From Euzebyaceae bacterium (GTDB taxonomy: Bacteria > Actinomycetota > Nitriliruptoria > Euzebyales > Egibacteraceae), in the NCBI GenBank assembly GCA_013698135.1, contig JACCVM010000080.1, forward strand, positions 1-11,904: a stretch of DNA of 11,904 bases, in the 5' to 3' direction. This document shows, one piece after another, positions 1-7,910 of this stretch. The notes beneath the pieces are model-generated. The model did not search any database and was not told where the DNA came from. It worked only from the letters and a program-made list of their open reading frames with translations. Each line of letters begins with the position of its first letter. Within the stretch, counting starts at the first letter, position 1. The translations under genes and the position numbers were made by a program.

Positions 1-2294
1 GGCCTGCGTGGCTGGCCGCGCGCCTTGGCGGGATTGCCATCGGTGGGCTCGCCGGCGTGGTCGCCTTTGCCGTGCTGGCGTCGGCGGTCAGCCGCCCGGC
101 GCTGTCCAGCGCCACCGAGGTGCTCGACGTCCGCCTGGACATCCCGGAGAACGCGAGCCTGCCGGCGCTTGACGAGCGGTCGGTGATCTACGCCGGCGAT
201 GACAGCGTCCTGGCCGTGGTCGACCGCGAGGTCAGCCGCCGGTCACTGCCGCTCAAGCGCATTCCCAAGCTGGTGCGCAACGCCGTGGTCACGGCCGAGG
301 ACCGCAAGTTCTGGGAGCACGACGGCTACGACATCGAGGGCATCGGTCGCGCGGCGGTGGCCAACCTGCGCGCCGGCGGCGTCGAAGAGGGTGGCTCCAC
401 CATCACCCAGCAGCTGGCCAAGAGCGCGGTCGGTCAGGACCGTACCCTGGAGCGTAAGTTGTCCGAGCTGCTCTACGCGGTGGCGCTGGAGGAGCGTTTC
501 ACCAAGGGCGAGCTGCTCGAGCGCTACCTGAACCAGACCTACTTCGGCGCTCGCGCCTACGGTGTCGCCGCGGCCGCTGAGGAGTTCTTCCGGCGTCCCG
601 TGACCAAGCTCAAGGCCCAGCAGGCCGCGTTGATGGCGGCGATGATCCGCTCGCCGAACACCGCCGACCCGCGCGACCGGCCGGTCCTGGCTCGCAAGCG
701 GCGCAACTTGGTGCTGCGCGCCATGGTCGACGAGGGCTACCTGAAGCGGCGTCAGCTGCCTCGGCTCTTGCGTAGCCCCCTTGGCGTCGTCGAGTCGCGC
801 CAACGGGCCAAGCGCGAGCCGCACGTGTTGGATGCCACCCGCCGGGAGCTGCTGACGCTCAAGGCCCTGGGCAAGACCCGTCGGCAACGCGAGCGTGCCC
901 TGTACTACGGCGGCCTGCGGATCACCACCACGCTGGACCCCGAGATGCAGCGCGACGCCGAAGAAACGATCGCCGAGTACCTGCCCTACTCCGCGCCCAC
1001 GGGCGCGATCGCCACCGTGGAGCCGCGCACCGGCGAAATCAAAGCCATCGCCAGCGGGTTGGGCTACACCGATCTGGAATACGACCTGTCGACGCAGGGG
1101 CGCCGCCAGCCGGGCAGCTCGTTCAAGCCCTTCGTCTACGCCGAGGCGCTGCGCGAGGGCTTCCCCCTGGAGATGGCGCTGTCGGGACGCAGCCCGGCCT
1201 ACTTCGAGAATGTGCCGCAGTGGTCGCAGGACGCCATCGACGACCCGACCCCTGGCGTGCAGAACTACGGCGGCGCCAGCTACGGCACGTTGGACATGCC
1301 CAGTGCGCTGCAGAACTCGGTCAACACCGCCGCCGCCCAGCTGACGATCATCGTCGGTGAGCGGCGGGTGGTGCGGCTGGCCGACCGCATGGGCGTCGAC
1401 ATGGAGGAGGCCACCGGTGACGACTACGGGCCGGCGATCGGGTTGGGCGGGTTGACCTTCGGCACGACGCCGCTGGAGATGGCCTCGGCGTACGCGGTGT
1501 TCGCCAACGAGGGCAAGCGCGTGCAATCGCATCTGATCGCCAAGGTGACCGACGCGCAGGGCAAGGTGCTGTACGAAGCCAAGCCCAAGCCCAAGCAGGT
1601 GCTCAAGCCGGTGGTCAACGCCGCCATGGTCGAGATGATGCGCGGCGTCGTCACCGGCGGCACCGGCGCCGGCGCGGCACTGCCCAGCTGGGAGGTCGCC
1701 GGCAAGACCGGCACCACGACCGACAACGCCGACGCCTGGTTCGTCGGCTACACCCCGGTGCTGTCGACGGCGGTATGGATGGGCCACGCCGAGGGGCAGG
1801 TGACCATGCCCGGCATGACGGGCGGGTCCACGCCCGCCTCGATGTGGAACGCCTACATGGGCCGGGTCTTGGAGGGCCGTGAGGTCAAGTACTTCCCGTC
1901 GGTGGACTTGGCCGCGCTCGACGAGATCAGTGGCAGCCAATCCGTCACCATCCCCGACGTGCGCAGCATCGCCGAAGGCGACGCGCTCAGCGCCCTCGGC
2001 GAGCGGAAGCTGATCGGCGCGGTGCAGGTGGAAGACAGTTACTCGTCCGCCGGGACGGTGCTGTGGCAGAGCCCGGAGCCTGGGTCCTCCGCACAGGCCG
2101 GCGACACCGTCTACATCGGCGTGTCCAGCGGAACGCCGCCGCCTCCGCCGAAGCCTGACCCGGAACCGGAGCCAAAGCCGAAGCCGAAGCCCGACCCTGA
2201 ACCGGAGCCCGACCCTGAACCGGAGCCTGACCCCCCCGACGAGCCGGACGAGGGTGATGGCAGTGAGGGCGGCGGCGGGAACGGCGGCGGCTAG
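1..2294 (+). CDS. Class A penicillin-binding protein (glycosyltransferase 51 + transpeptidase + PASTA), 5' partial
   Basis: Bifunctional peptidoglycan synthase that polymerises lipid II and cross-links stem peptides on the outer face of the membrane. Residue numbers count from the GTG at 57. The GT51 domain (about 45-215) has the catalytic Glu81 in EDRKFW, GGSTITQQ at 112-119 and the LERYLNQ motif near 154. The transpeptidase has all three motifs: SSFK (Ser354, Lys357), SVN at 421-423 and KTG at 550-552. One PASTA domain (about 629-693) is followed by a Pro/Glu/Lys/Asp tail ending in Gly-rich residues. The frame is open to the left edge, and the codons before 57 encode a hydrophobic stretch (LGGIAIGGLAG) that continues into VVAFAVLASAV. 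That is one membrane anchor, so the true start lies upstream of the window and the GTG at 57 would cut it. PASTA domains in this family bind peptidoglycan or beta-lactams. It converges with pafA across a 33-bp gap. The class is certain; the precise orthologue (PonA1- or PonA2-like) is not. Confidence 0.95.
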   Translation, partial: PAWLAARLGGIAIGGLAGVVAFAVLASAVSRPALSSATEVLDVRLDIPENASLPALDERSVIYAGDDSVLAVVDREVSRRSLPLKRIPKLVRNAVVTAEDRKFWEHDGYDIEGIGRAAVANLRAGGVEEGGSTITQQLAKSAVGQDRTLERKLSELLYAVALEERFTKGELLERYLNQTYFGARAYGVAAAAEEFFRRPVTKLKAQQAALMAAMIRSPNTADPRDRPVLARKRRNLVLRAMVDEGYLKRRQLPRLLRSPLGVVESRQRAKREPHVLDATRRELLTLKALGKTRRQRERALYYGGLRITTTLDPEMQRDAEETIAEYLPYSAPTGAIATVEPRTGEIKAIASGLGYTDLEYDLSTQGRRQPGSSFKPFVYAEALREGFPLEMALSGRSPAYFENVPQWSQDAIDDPTPGVQNYGGASYGTLDMPSALQNSVNTAAAQLTIIVGERRVVRLADRMGVDMEEATGDDYGPAIGLGGLTFGTTPLEMASAYAVFANEGKRVQSHLIAKVTDAQGKVLYEAKPKPKQVLKPVVNAAMVEMMRGVVTGGTGAGAALPSWEVAGKTGTTTDNADAWFVGYTPVLSTAVWMGHAEGQVTMPGMTGGSTPASMWNAYMGRVLEGREVKYFPSVDLAALDEISGSQSVTIPDVRSIAEGDALSALGERKLIGAVQVEDSYSSAGTVLWQSPEPGSSAQAGDTVYIGVSSGTPPPPPKPDPEPEPKPKPKPDPEPEPDPEPEPDPPDEPDEGDGSEGGGGNGGG
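2190..2225 (+). repeat. 18-bp tandem repeat, two exact copies, in the PBP tail
   Basis: Two exact head-to-tail copies of an 18-bp unit (2190-2207 and 2208-2225) encode the hexapeptide PDPEPE twice. Diverged versions flank them on both sides. The repeat lies in the low-complexity acidic/proline tail after the PASTA domain. Such tails often change length between strains by replication slippage, which is an inference here. Confidence 0.8.
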
Positions 2295-2311
2295 CCGGCC
2301 CCGCCCGCCGG
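2295..2311. terminator. Possible weak bidirectional terminator hairpin between the PBP gene and pafA
   Basis: CCGGC (2295-2299) and GCCGG (2307-2311) form a perfect 5-bp GC stem around a 7-base loop, directly after the PBP stop codon and before the convergent pafA stop. Its position suits a terminator for both genes. There is no T-run on either strand, so intrinsic termination is uncertain. Confidence 0.3.
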
Positions 2312-2327
2312 ACGGCGCTACACGGCG

Positions 2328-3683
2328 CTACATCGAGGCGATCAGCTTATCGACCCGCTCGTCGCTGTGGCGGAACGGGTCCTTGCACAACACGGTGCGC
2401 TGCGCCTGGTCATTGAGCTTGAGGTGGACCCAGTCGACCGTGAAATCGCGGCGCTTGCGCTTGGCCTGGCGGATGAACTCACCACGCAGCCGCGCTCGCG
2501 TCGTCTGCGGCGGGGTGTCGCGCGCCTCGTCGATCTCGGCATCCGAGGTGATGCGGTCAACCTTGCCGCGCCGCTGCAGCAGGTAGTACAGCCCGCGCTG
2601 GCGGTTCACATCGTGATACTGCAGATCGAGCATGGCGATACGCGGGTGGCTCAACGGCACGTCGTGGCGCCGCCGGTAGTCCTCGATGAGGTGGTACTTT
2701 GCCACCCAGTCACACTCGCGTGACAGCTTCAGCGGGTCGTCGGACAGCGTGGTCAGGATCCGGCCCCATTCGGCCAGGACTCGGTCCGTCTCGGGGTCGG
2801 AGCCAGTGTTCTCGATGAACTGGCTGACCCGCGAGAAGTACTCCTGCTGGATCTCCAGCGCGCTCATCTCGCGGCCGCCGACCAGTTTGACCCGGCGCTT
2901 GCAGGTCATGTCGTGGCTGATTTCGCGGATCGCGCGGATCGGATTGTCCAGGGTCAGATCCCGCATGACGGTGCCCGCCTCGATCATCCGCAGCACCAGG
3001 TCGCAGGTGGCGATCTTGAGCCACACCGTGGACTCGCTCATGTTCGAGTCGCCCACGATCACGTGCAGCCGGCGGTAGCGCTCGGCGTCGGCGTGTGGCT
3101 CGTCGCGGCTGTTGATGATCGGCCGGCTGCGCGTGGTCGCCGAGCTCAGGCCCTCCCAGATGTGCTCGGCGCGCTGCGAGATGGAGTACACCGCGCCCCG
3201 CGGGGTCTGCAGCACCTTGCCGGCACCGGCGAACAGCTGGCGCGTCACCAGGAACGGGATCAGGGTGTCGGCCAGCTTCTGGAACTCCCCGAAGCGTGCG
3301 ACCAGGTAGTTCTCGTGGCTGCCGTAGGAGTTGCCGGCCGAGTCGGTGTTGTTCTTGAACAGGTAGATCTGGCCCGCGATGCCCTCCTCGTGGAGGCGCT
3401 GCTCGGCCTGCTCGACGAGCGCCTCGAGGATGCGCTCCCCCGCCTTGTCATGGGTCACCACGCCGTGCACCGAGTCGCACTCGGGCGTCGCGTATTCCGG
3501 GTGGGAGCCGACGTCGAGATACAGGCGGGCGCCGTTCTCCAGGAACACGTTGGACGAGCGGCCCCACGACACCACGCGGCGGAACAAGTACCGCGCCACC
3601 TCGTCCGGGGACAGCCGCCGCTGACCTCGGAAGGTGCACGTCACCCCGTACTCGACCTCGATGCCGAAGATGCGACGGTCCAC
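2328..3683 (-). CDS. pafA: Pup--protein ligase PafA
   Basis: ATP-dependent ligase that phosphorylates the C-terminal glutamate of Pup and joins it to lysine side chains of target proteins, marking them for the proteasome. The 451-residue protein is full length (about 452 in M. tuberculosis) and aligns by eye end to end with mycobacterial PafA. Visible motifs are GIEVEYGV (Glu9 and Glu11, metal/ATP site), LYLDVGSHPEY with the catalytic Asp57, the nucleotide-site stretch at 110-126 (KNNTDSAGNSYG onward), DEPHAD at 195-200, VIVGDSNMSE near 208-217, and a C-terminal LKLNDQAQRTVL block. These favour PafA over its paralogue Dop, whose 3' end lies at the right of the window. The start is a GTG at 3683, at the conserved N-terminus; an AGGAAGG lies about 10 bases upstream. 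It is separated from the proteasome operon by lon and the DUF2630 gene and appears to have its own promoter. Confidence 0.97.
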   Translation of the reverse strand: MDRRIFGIEVEYGVTCTFRGQRRLSPDEVARYLFRRVVSWGRSSNVFLENGARLYLDVGSHPEYATPECDSVHGVVTHDKAGERILEALVEQAEQRLHEEGIAGQIYLFKNNTDSAGNSYGSHENYLVARFGEFQKLADTLIPFLVTRQLFAGAGKVLQTPRGAVYSISQRAEHIWEGLSSATTRSRPIINSRDEPHADAERYRRLHVIVGDSNMSESTVWLKIATCDLVLRMIEAGTVMRDLTLDNPIRAIREISHDMTCKRRVKLVGGREMSALEIQQEYFSRVSQFIENTGSDPETDRVLAEWGRILTTLSDDPLKLSRECDWVAKYHLIEDYRRRHDVPLSHPRIAMLDLQYHDVNRQRGLYYLLQRRGKVDRITSDAEIDEARDTPPQTTRARLRGEFIRQAKRKRRDFTVDWVHLKLNDQAQRTVLCKDPFRHSDERVDKLIASM

Positions 3684-3714
3684 TCCTGCTGCGCCTTCCT
3701 GCGGGCGAGGACCA

Positions 3715-3720
3715 AGTGTA
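3715..3720 (-). promoter_or_regulatory. Candidate -10 box (TACACT) of pafA
   Basis: On the minus strand TACACT fits TAnnnT and lies 31 bases upstream of the pafA GTG. The same hexamer occurs at nearly the same distance upstream of pup. No good -35 box was found at 16-18 bases, which is common in actinobacterial promoters but leaves this call weak. Confidence 0.3.
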
Positions 3721-3750
3721 CGGTTCCGCTAGAAACCGATCGGAGCTGCC

Positions 3751-3993
3751 ATGGACGACCGCGAGATCCTCGCCCGCATCCACGCCTTGGTCGCCGAGGA
3801 GGACGATCTGCACGAGCGCGGCGTCGGCACCACCCTCGAACAGGACGAGCAGCGCCGACTCGACGAGCTGGAGCAAGGTCTGGACGTGTGCTGGGACCTC
3901 CTGCGGCAGCGACGTGCGCGGCGAAACGCCGGTCTGGATCCCGACGAGGCGGCGCCGCGGCCCGTCGACACCGTCGAGGAGTACCGCCAGTAA
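3751..3993 (+). CDS. DUF2630 family small protein
   Basis: An 80-residue, charged, probably helical protein of unknown function. It begins MDDREILARIHALVAEEDDL, and its core WDLLRQRRARRNAGLDPDEA is the signature of the actinobacterial DUF2630 family as I know it. Length and both ends match the family, so it looks intact. There is no membrane segment or signal peptide. The ATG at 3751 has a GGAG at 3742-3745 with 5-base spacing. It is divergent from pafA (67-bp gap, shared control region) and upstream of lon on the same strand. The 116-bp gap before lon contains a separate promoter candidate, so co-transcription with lon is possible but not required. Confidence 0.88.
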   Translation: MDDREILARIHALVAEEDDLHERGVGTTLEQDEQRRLDELEQGLDVCWDLLRQRRARRNAGLDPDEAAPRPVDTVEEYRQ

Positions 3994-4045
3994 CAGCCAG
4001 CTTGATGGCTGCGCCGAGCGTCTGTAGGTACGGGACGGGACGGCT

Positions 4046-4071
4046 GGAATATCCTCAAGCGCTCAACAGTT
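4046..4071 (+). promoter_or_regulatory. SigR/SigH-type promoter of lon (GGAAT-N18-GTT)
   Basis: GGAAT (4046-4050) and GTT (4069-4071) are separated by exactly 18 bases, matching the consensus of SigR (Streptomyces) and SigH (Mycobacterium), the thiol-oxidative and heat stress sigma factors. The GTT lies 38 bases before the lon start, which gives a leader of about 30 bases containing the ribosome binding site. A TATCCT at 4050-4055 could be a housekeeping -10 box but has no convincing -35. From memory, lon belongs to the SigR regulon in Streptomyces, which agrees with this reading. No matching element was seen before pup or pafA. Confidence 0.55.
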
Positions 4072-4097
4072 CGACGTCTTCAGGAACTTCGATCCCT

Positions 4098-4101
4098 GGA
4101 G
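4098..4101 (+). promoter_or_regulatory. Ribosome binding site that sets the lon start
   Basis: GGAG lies 8 bases before the GTG at 4110. It decides between this GTG and the far longer open frame reaching back to 2913. The protein from 4110 begins at the usual Lon N-terminus. Confidence 0.75.
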
Positions 4102-4109
4102 ACCCAATC

Positions 4110-6437
4110 GTGGCGACGGACACCCGAGCCCTTCCCCTCCTTCCGCTGACGACCGGTGTCGTCCTGCCCGGCATGGTCGTGCCGGTCGGCGTCACCTCCC
4201 CCGAGGCCCAAGCCGCGGCGGACGCCGCTGGCCGCGCCGACGGCAAGCTGCTGCTGCTCCCGCACTTGGACGACCGCTACGCCACGGTGGGCACCGTGGC
4301 CCAGGTCGAGGAAGCCGGCGCCCTGCCCGACGGCACCCGAGCTGTCCTGGTGCGAGGCCTGCACCGTGCGGTGGTCGGTGCCGGCGTGGCCGGACCGGAC
4401 ACCGCCACCTGGATCGAGGTGGACCAGGCCCCAGAGCCTGCCGCCACGCCTCGCGCCACGCAGCTCGCCCGCGAATACCGCGCGGCCGTCGAGGCGGTGC
4501 TGGAGTTGCGCGGCGGTCGCGGCGTCGCCGAGGCCCTGCGCGGCGTTACCGAACCGGGCGCGCTGGCGGACACGGCGGCGTTCATCCCCGACCTCGATCT
4601 CGCCCAGCGCGTCCAGATCCTGGAGACGCTCGACGTCGAGGCGCGCCTCGAGCTGGTGGTGGGTTGGGCCCGTGAGCTGCTGGCCCAGCTGCAGGTCCGC
4701 CGTGACATCGAATCCGACGTCGCCGAGGACCTGACCAAGGCGCAGCGCGAGCATGTCCTGCGCCAGCAGATGGCCGCCATCCGTCGGGAGCTCGGCGACA
4801 ACGACGACAACGGCGCCGACGGCTACCGCGCACGGCTGGACGAGGCCGACCTGCCCGAGGCGGTCCGCACTGCGGCGGAGCGTGAGCTGGACCGGCTGGA
4901 GCGCGCCGGCGAGCAGGGTCCGGAGGCCGGCATGATCCGCACCTGGCTGGACCTGGTGTGTGACCTGCCGTGGCACACGCGCACCGTCGACAACCTCGAC
5001 GTGGCTGCCGCCCGCGAGGTCCTCGACGCCGACCACACGGGTCTAGGCGACCCCAAGGACCGCATCCTGGAGCACCTCGCCGTGCGCAAGCTGCGCGCCG
5101 ACCGCGGCCTTGAGCCGTCGGCCGGCCGTGGCAGCGGCACCATCCTCGCGCTGGTCGGGCCGCCCGGGGTCGGCAAGACGTCGCTGGGTGAGTCGGTGGC
5201 GCGCGCCCTCGGCCGCAAGTTCGTGCGTGTCGCCCTCGGCGGCATCCGTGACGAGGCCGAGATCCGCGGTCACCGCCGCACCTATGTCGGTGCGCTGCCT
5301 GGCCGGATCGTGCGCGGCCTCAAAGAGGCCGGTGCCGCCAACCCCGTGTTCCTGCTGGACGAGGTTGACAAGGTCGGAGCCGACTGGCGGGGCGATCCCT
5401 CGTCGGCGCTGCTGGAGGTCTTGGACCCGGCGCAGAACCACACCTTCCGGGACCACTACCTGGAGCTGGACCTCGACCTGTCCGACGTGCTGTTCATCGC
5501 GACCGCCAACGTCTTGGAGTCCATCCCTGGCCCGCTGCTGGACCGCATGGAGGTCATCCGCCTCGACGGCTACACCGACGACGAGAAGGTGACCATCGGC
5601 CGCGACCACCTGCTGGCCCGCCAGCTGGAACGCGCCGGGCTGACGCCCCACGAGCTGTCGCTGACCGCTGCAGCCCTGCACCGGATCGTCGCCGACTACA
5701 CCCGGGAGGCGGGGGTCCGCACGCTCGAGCGCGAGCTCGGCCGGCTGATCCGCAAGGTCGCGACCCGCATCGCCGCCGGGGACGCCACCGCCCCCATCAC
5801 CGTCGACTCCGATGACGTCGCCGGCTACCTCGGCCGGGCCCGCTTCTGGCACGAGGCCGCAGAGCGGACCGCCGTGCCGGGCGTCGCCACGGGCCTTGCG
5901 GTGACGGGAGCCGGTGGAGATGTCCTGTTCATCGAGGCGACCACCATGGACGGCGACCCTGGTCTCACGCTGACCGGGCAGCTCGGCGACGTCATGAGCG
6001 AGTCGGCGCGCATCGCGCTGTCCTACGTCCGTGCCCACCACGACGAGCTGGGCGTGCCGGCCTCCGCGCTGGAACGGCGGCATCTGCACGTGCACGTGCC
6101 CGCCGGCGCGGTGCCCAAGGACGGACCCTCGGCTGGGGTGACCATGACCACCGCGCTGGTGAGCCTGCTCACCGGGCGGCCGGTGCGCTCCAGTGTCGGC
6201 ATGACCGGCGAGGTCACGCTGTCGGGCCGCGTGCTGCCGATCGGCGGCGTCAAGCAGAAGGTGCTGGCCGCGCACCGCGCCGGTCTCACCGAGGTCGTGC
6301 TGCCGGAGCGCAACGGTCCCGACATCGATGACGTCCCCGAGCACGTGCGTGCGGCGATGACGTTCCACCTCGCCGCCGAGGTCGGACAGGTGCTGGAAGC
6401 CGCGCTGGAGCCGGCAGCGCTGCCCGCCGCGGCCTGA
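4110..6437 (+). CDS. lon: ATP-dependent endopeptidase Lon (bacterial LonA type)
   Basis: Cytoplasmic homo-oligomeric protease that unfolds and degrades misfolded and some regulatory proteins. The 775 residues match the usual length (784 in E. coli). In order: LON substrate-binding N-domain (about 8-200), coiled-coil linker (about 205-330), AAA+ module with Walker A GPPGVGKT at 350-357 (Lys356) and Walker B FLLDEVDK (Asp417, Glu418), then the protease domain. The protease domain has PKDGPSAG with catalytic Ser674 and GGVKQK with Lys717; the Ser-Lys spacing of 43 equals that of E. coli Ser679/Lys722. The GTG start at 4110 is supported by its GGAG and by the N-terminal sequence ATDTRALPLLPLTTGVVLPG. 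The frame stays open upstream to 2913, but that part runs antisense through pafA and is an artefact of high GC. A SigR/SigH-type promoter suggests stress induction. It converges with the proteasome operon across 75 bp holding a repeat copy. Confidence 0.97.
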   Translation: MATDTRALPLLPLTTGVVLPGMVVPVGVTSPEAQAAADAAGRADGKLLLLPHLDDRYATVGTVAQVEEAGALPDGTRAVLVRGLHRAVVGAGVAGPDTATWIEVDQAPEPAATPRATQLAREYRAAVEAVLELRGGRGVAEALRGVTEPGALADTAAFIPDLDLAQRVQILETLDVEARLELVVGWARELLAQLQVRRDIESDVAEDLTKAQREHVLRQQMAAIRRELGDNDDNGADGYRARLDEADLPEAVRTAAERELDRLERAGEQGPEAGMIRTWLDLVCDLPWHTRTVDNLDVAAAREVLDADHTGLGDPKDRILEHLAVRKLRADRGLEPSAGRGSGTILALVGPPGVGKTSLGESVARALGRKFVRVALGGIRDEAEIRGHRRTYVGALPGRIVRGLKEAGAANPVFLLDEVDKVGADWRGDPSSALLEVLDPAQNHTFRDHYLELDLDLSDVLFIATANVLESIPGPLLDRMEVIRLDGYTDDEKVTIGRDHLLARQLERAGLTPHELSLTAAALHRIVADYTREAGVRTLERELGRLIRKVATRIAAGDATAPITVDSDDVAGYLGRARFWHEAAERTAVPGVATGLAVTGAGGDVLFIEATTMDGDPGLTLTGQLGDVMSESARIALSYVRAHHDELGVPASALERRHLHVHVPAGAVPKDGPSAGVTMTTALVSLLTGRPVRSSVGMTGEVTLSGRVLPIGGVKQKVLAAHRAGLTEVVLPERNGPDIDDVPEHVRAAMTFHLAAEVGQVLEAALEPAALPAAA

Positions 6438-6452
6438 GCCTTCGCGCGACCA

Positions 6453-6490
6453 TGTGGATCCGACCGCGCCGGCGACGGAAGCGGCACACG
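6453..6490 (-). repeat. Dispersed hairpin repeat, copy A (possible terminator of lon and the opposing operon)
   Basis: This is a near copy of the element at 11299-11338, in inverted orientation: across about 37 bases only three differ. On the minus strand it starts 22 bases after the stop of the lipoprotein gene, and copy D starts 18 bases after the stop of the gene at 10568-11280. The ends CGTGTG and CACATG can pair in RNA with one G-U. The position between convergent genes suits a two-way terminator, but no T-run follows. Confidence 0.7.
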
Positions 6491-6512
6491 GTTCGCGCAC
6501 GCAGGCCAGTGG

Positions 6513-7910
6513 CTAGGGGATGCCGGCGAGACGCCTGGCGGTGGTCGCGTTCGGCGCCAAGCCCATGCGCACGCCCCTGGTGTCGCAGGCGTAGGCCAGC
6601 ACGTCGCGGTCGCCGCTGAGCAGCCCTTCTCCGGCGCTGCGCCCGTCGGCCACCTCGGCGTACCACTGGGGCAGCGCGGAGCAGGCTTCGTCGGCGTCGG
6701 CCGGCGTGTCGAACGCCAGCGCGAGTCCCACCGCCGTGTCGGAGTCGCGCGTCCAGGAGCGCACCTGCCCGCCTCCCCAGCCGTCGCTGACCTGGACGGC
6801 GGTCTCCGAGCCGAGGTCGGCGAACAGTTCGACGAGGTCGAACTCGCCGAAGTCGTAGGTTTGTGACGCCGACCAACCGTCGCCAGGTCGTCCGGGCACG
6901 GCGACCTTGAGCGCGGGCTCGTCGTCGGCGTAGGCCTCGGGGTGCAGGATCTGCTCGGTGGTATCAGGAGGCCGCTCGAAGGCGGCGTCGACCGCCTCGT
7001 ATCCGCCGGTGGCGTGCAGCTGGGCGACGAAGGCCGCGCCGCGCAGGTAGGGAAAGAACAACGCCTCTCGCAGGTAGCGGGGAGCGCGCTCCAGTGCGCT
7101 GCCCCCGCCCCCCGCCTCCAGCTGGGCCTGTGCCTGCTCGCTGTCGTCGAGGTGGCGAGCGGTCCACAGCTGACCGGTGAGGACGGCGTCGCCTTCGATC
7201 AAGGCCAGCAGCGCCAGCGAGGCGTCGTCATCGTCCTCCACGGCGCGGCGCAGTCGCTGCAGGTCGAACGACTGGTCCTGCAGCGCATGCGTGATCTCGT
7301 GTGCAGCGGTAACCCGCCCGGCGGAATCCAGCTCGTCGGGCTCGCCACTCACGTAGAAGGTCTTCTCGTCGGGGACGTAGACCCCGCGGACCTGCTCGCG
7401 ATACAGATCTTCCAGCAGCCCCGACAGGTCCAGGTCGGCCGGCGCGAGGCGCAGCGCCACCAGGAGCCGCTGGTCGGCCTCAGTCTCGCGCCGATCGGTC
7501 TCGGCGAAGCCCAGCTCGCTGACCTTGTCGGCCAGCGCCTGCGAGCCGACCACCCTGGCGCGGACGCGCCGTTGGAGCGGCAGCTCACGGATGGCGGCGA
7601 CCTGCTCGCTGAGCTGGCCGAACCCGGCGGTGTCCTGCCCCGGTGGCGGCTCGACCGCGCCACTGGGCGACTCGCTTGACCCTGGCTCGCGGGACTCCGG
7701 CTCGCTGGGCGACCCTGCTCTAGACGTCGACCCATCGCCGGCGGCCGCCGGCGGGGTGGCGACAGCGCCGTCGGGCGTGGACGCCTCCTGCCTCGGTGAC
7801 GCGACGCACGCGCCTACCGCAGCCGCGACCAAGACCATGGCGACAGCCGCCACCAGCGGCAACCCGTCGCGCCACGGCCGCAGTCCGCCCGCTAGTGGGT
7901 GGTCATCCAA
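6513..7910 (-). CDS. Putative lipoprotein with HExxH zinc-metalloprotease motif
   Basis: A 465-residue protein that I cannot assign to a named gene. The N-terminus has Arg residues, a hydrophobic run (about 18-34) and VGAC with Cys35, a plausible lipobox, so the protein is probably exported and lipid-anchored. Residues 36-98 are a Ser/Pro/Gly/Glu linker. The folded part contains AAHEITHALQDQ with His204, Glu205 and His208 (HExxH), and LIEGDA with Glu239 about 31 residues later, a candidate third zinc ligand as in gluzincins. The C-terminal 100 residues show no motif I know. The start is the TTG at 7910, the first available in frame; it overlaps the prcA stop by 8 bases, so translational coupling is likely and may explain the lack of a clear Shine-Dalgarno. 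It is the last gene of the pup-prcB-prcA group. Peptidase activity and substrate are inferred; no link to pupylation can be read from the protein itself. Confidence 0.75.
   Translation of the reverse strand: MDDHPLAGGLRPWRDGLPLVAAVAMVLVAAAVGACVASPRQEASTPDGAVATPPAAAGDGSTSRAGSPSEPESREPGSSESPSGAVEPPPGQDTAGFGQLSEQVAAIRELPLQRRVRARVVGSQALADKVSELGFAETDRRETEADQRLLVALRLAPADLDLSGLLEDLYREQVRGVYVPDEKTFYVSGEPDELDSAGRVTAAHEITHALQDQSFDLQRLRRAVEDDDDASLALLALIEGDAVLTGQLWTARHLDDSEQAQAQLEAGGGGSALERAPRYLREALFFPYLRGAAFVAQLHATGGYEAVDAAFERPPDTTEQILHPEAYADDEPALKVAVPGRPGDGWSASQTYDFGEFDLVELFADLGSETAVQVSDGWGGGQVRSWTRDSDTAVGLALAFDTPADADEACSALPQWYAEVADGRSAGEGLLSGDRDVLAYACDTRGVRMGLAPNATTARRLAGIP

Noticed and set aside
243..1940. 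565-residue open frame antisense to the PBP gene
   Set aside because: It has the His/Arg/Gly/Leu-rich composition of a shadow frame in high-GC DNA, and the PBP on the other strand has all catalytic motifs.
4054..4059. HAIR/HspR operator before lon
   Set aside because: Only one CTCAAG half-site is present; no partner at the required spacing was found.
2913..4109. Long N-terminal extension of the lon frame (1174 residues in all)
   Set aside because: It runs antisense through pafA and across the DUF2630 gene, has no Lon-like content, and a GTG with a good ribosome binding site at 4110 gives a normal Lon.
5043..6500. 485-residue open frame antisense to lon
   Set aside because: It is a shadow of the Lon frame, without any recognisable domain.
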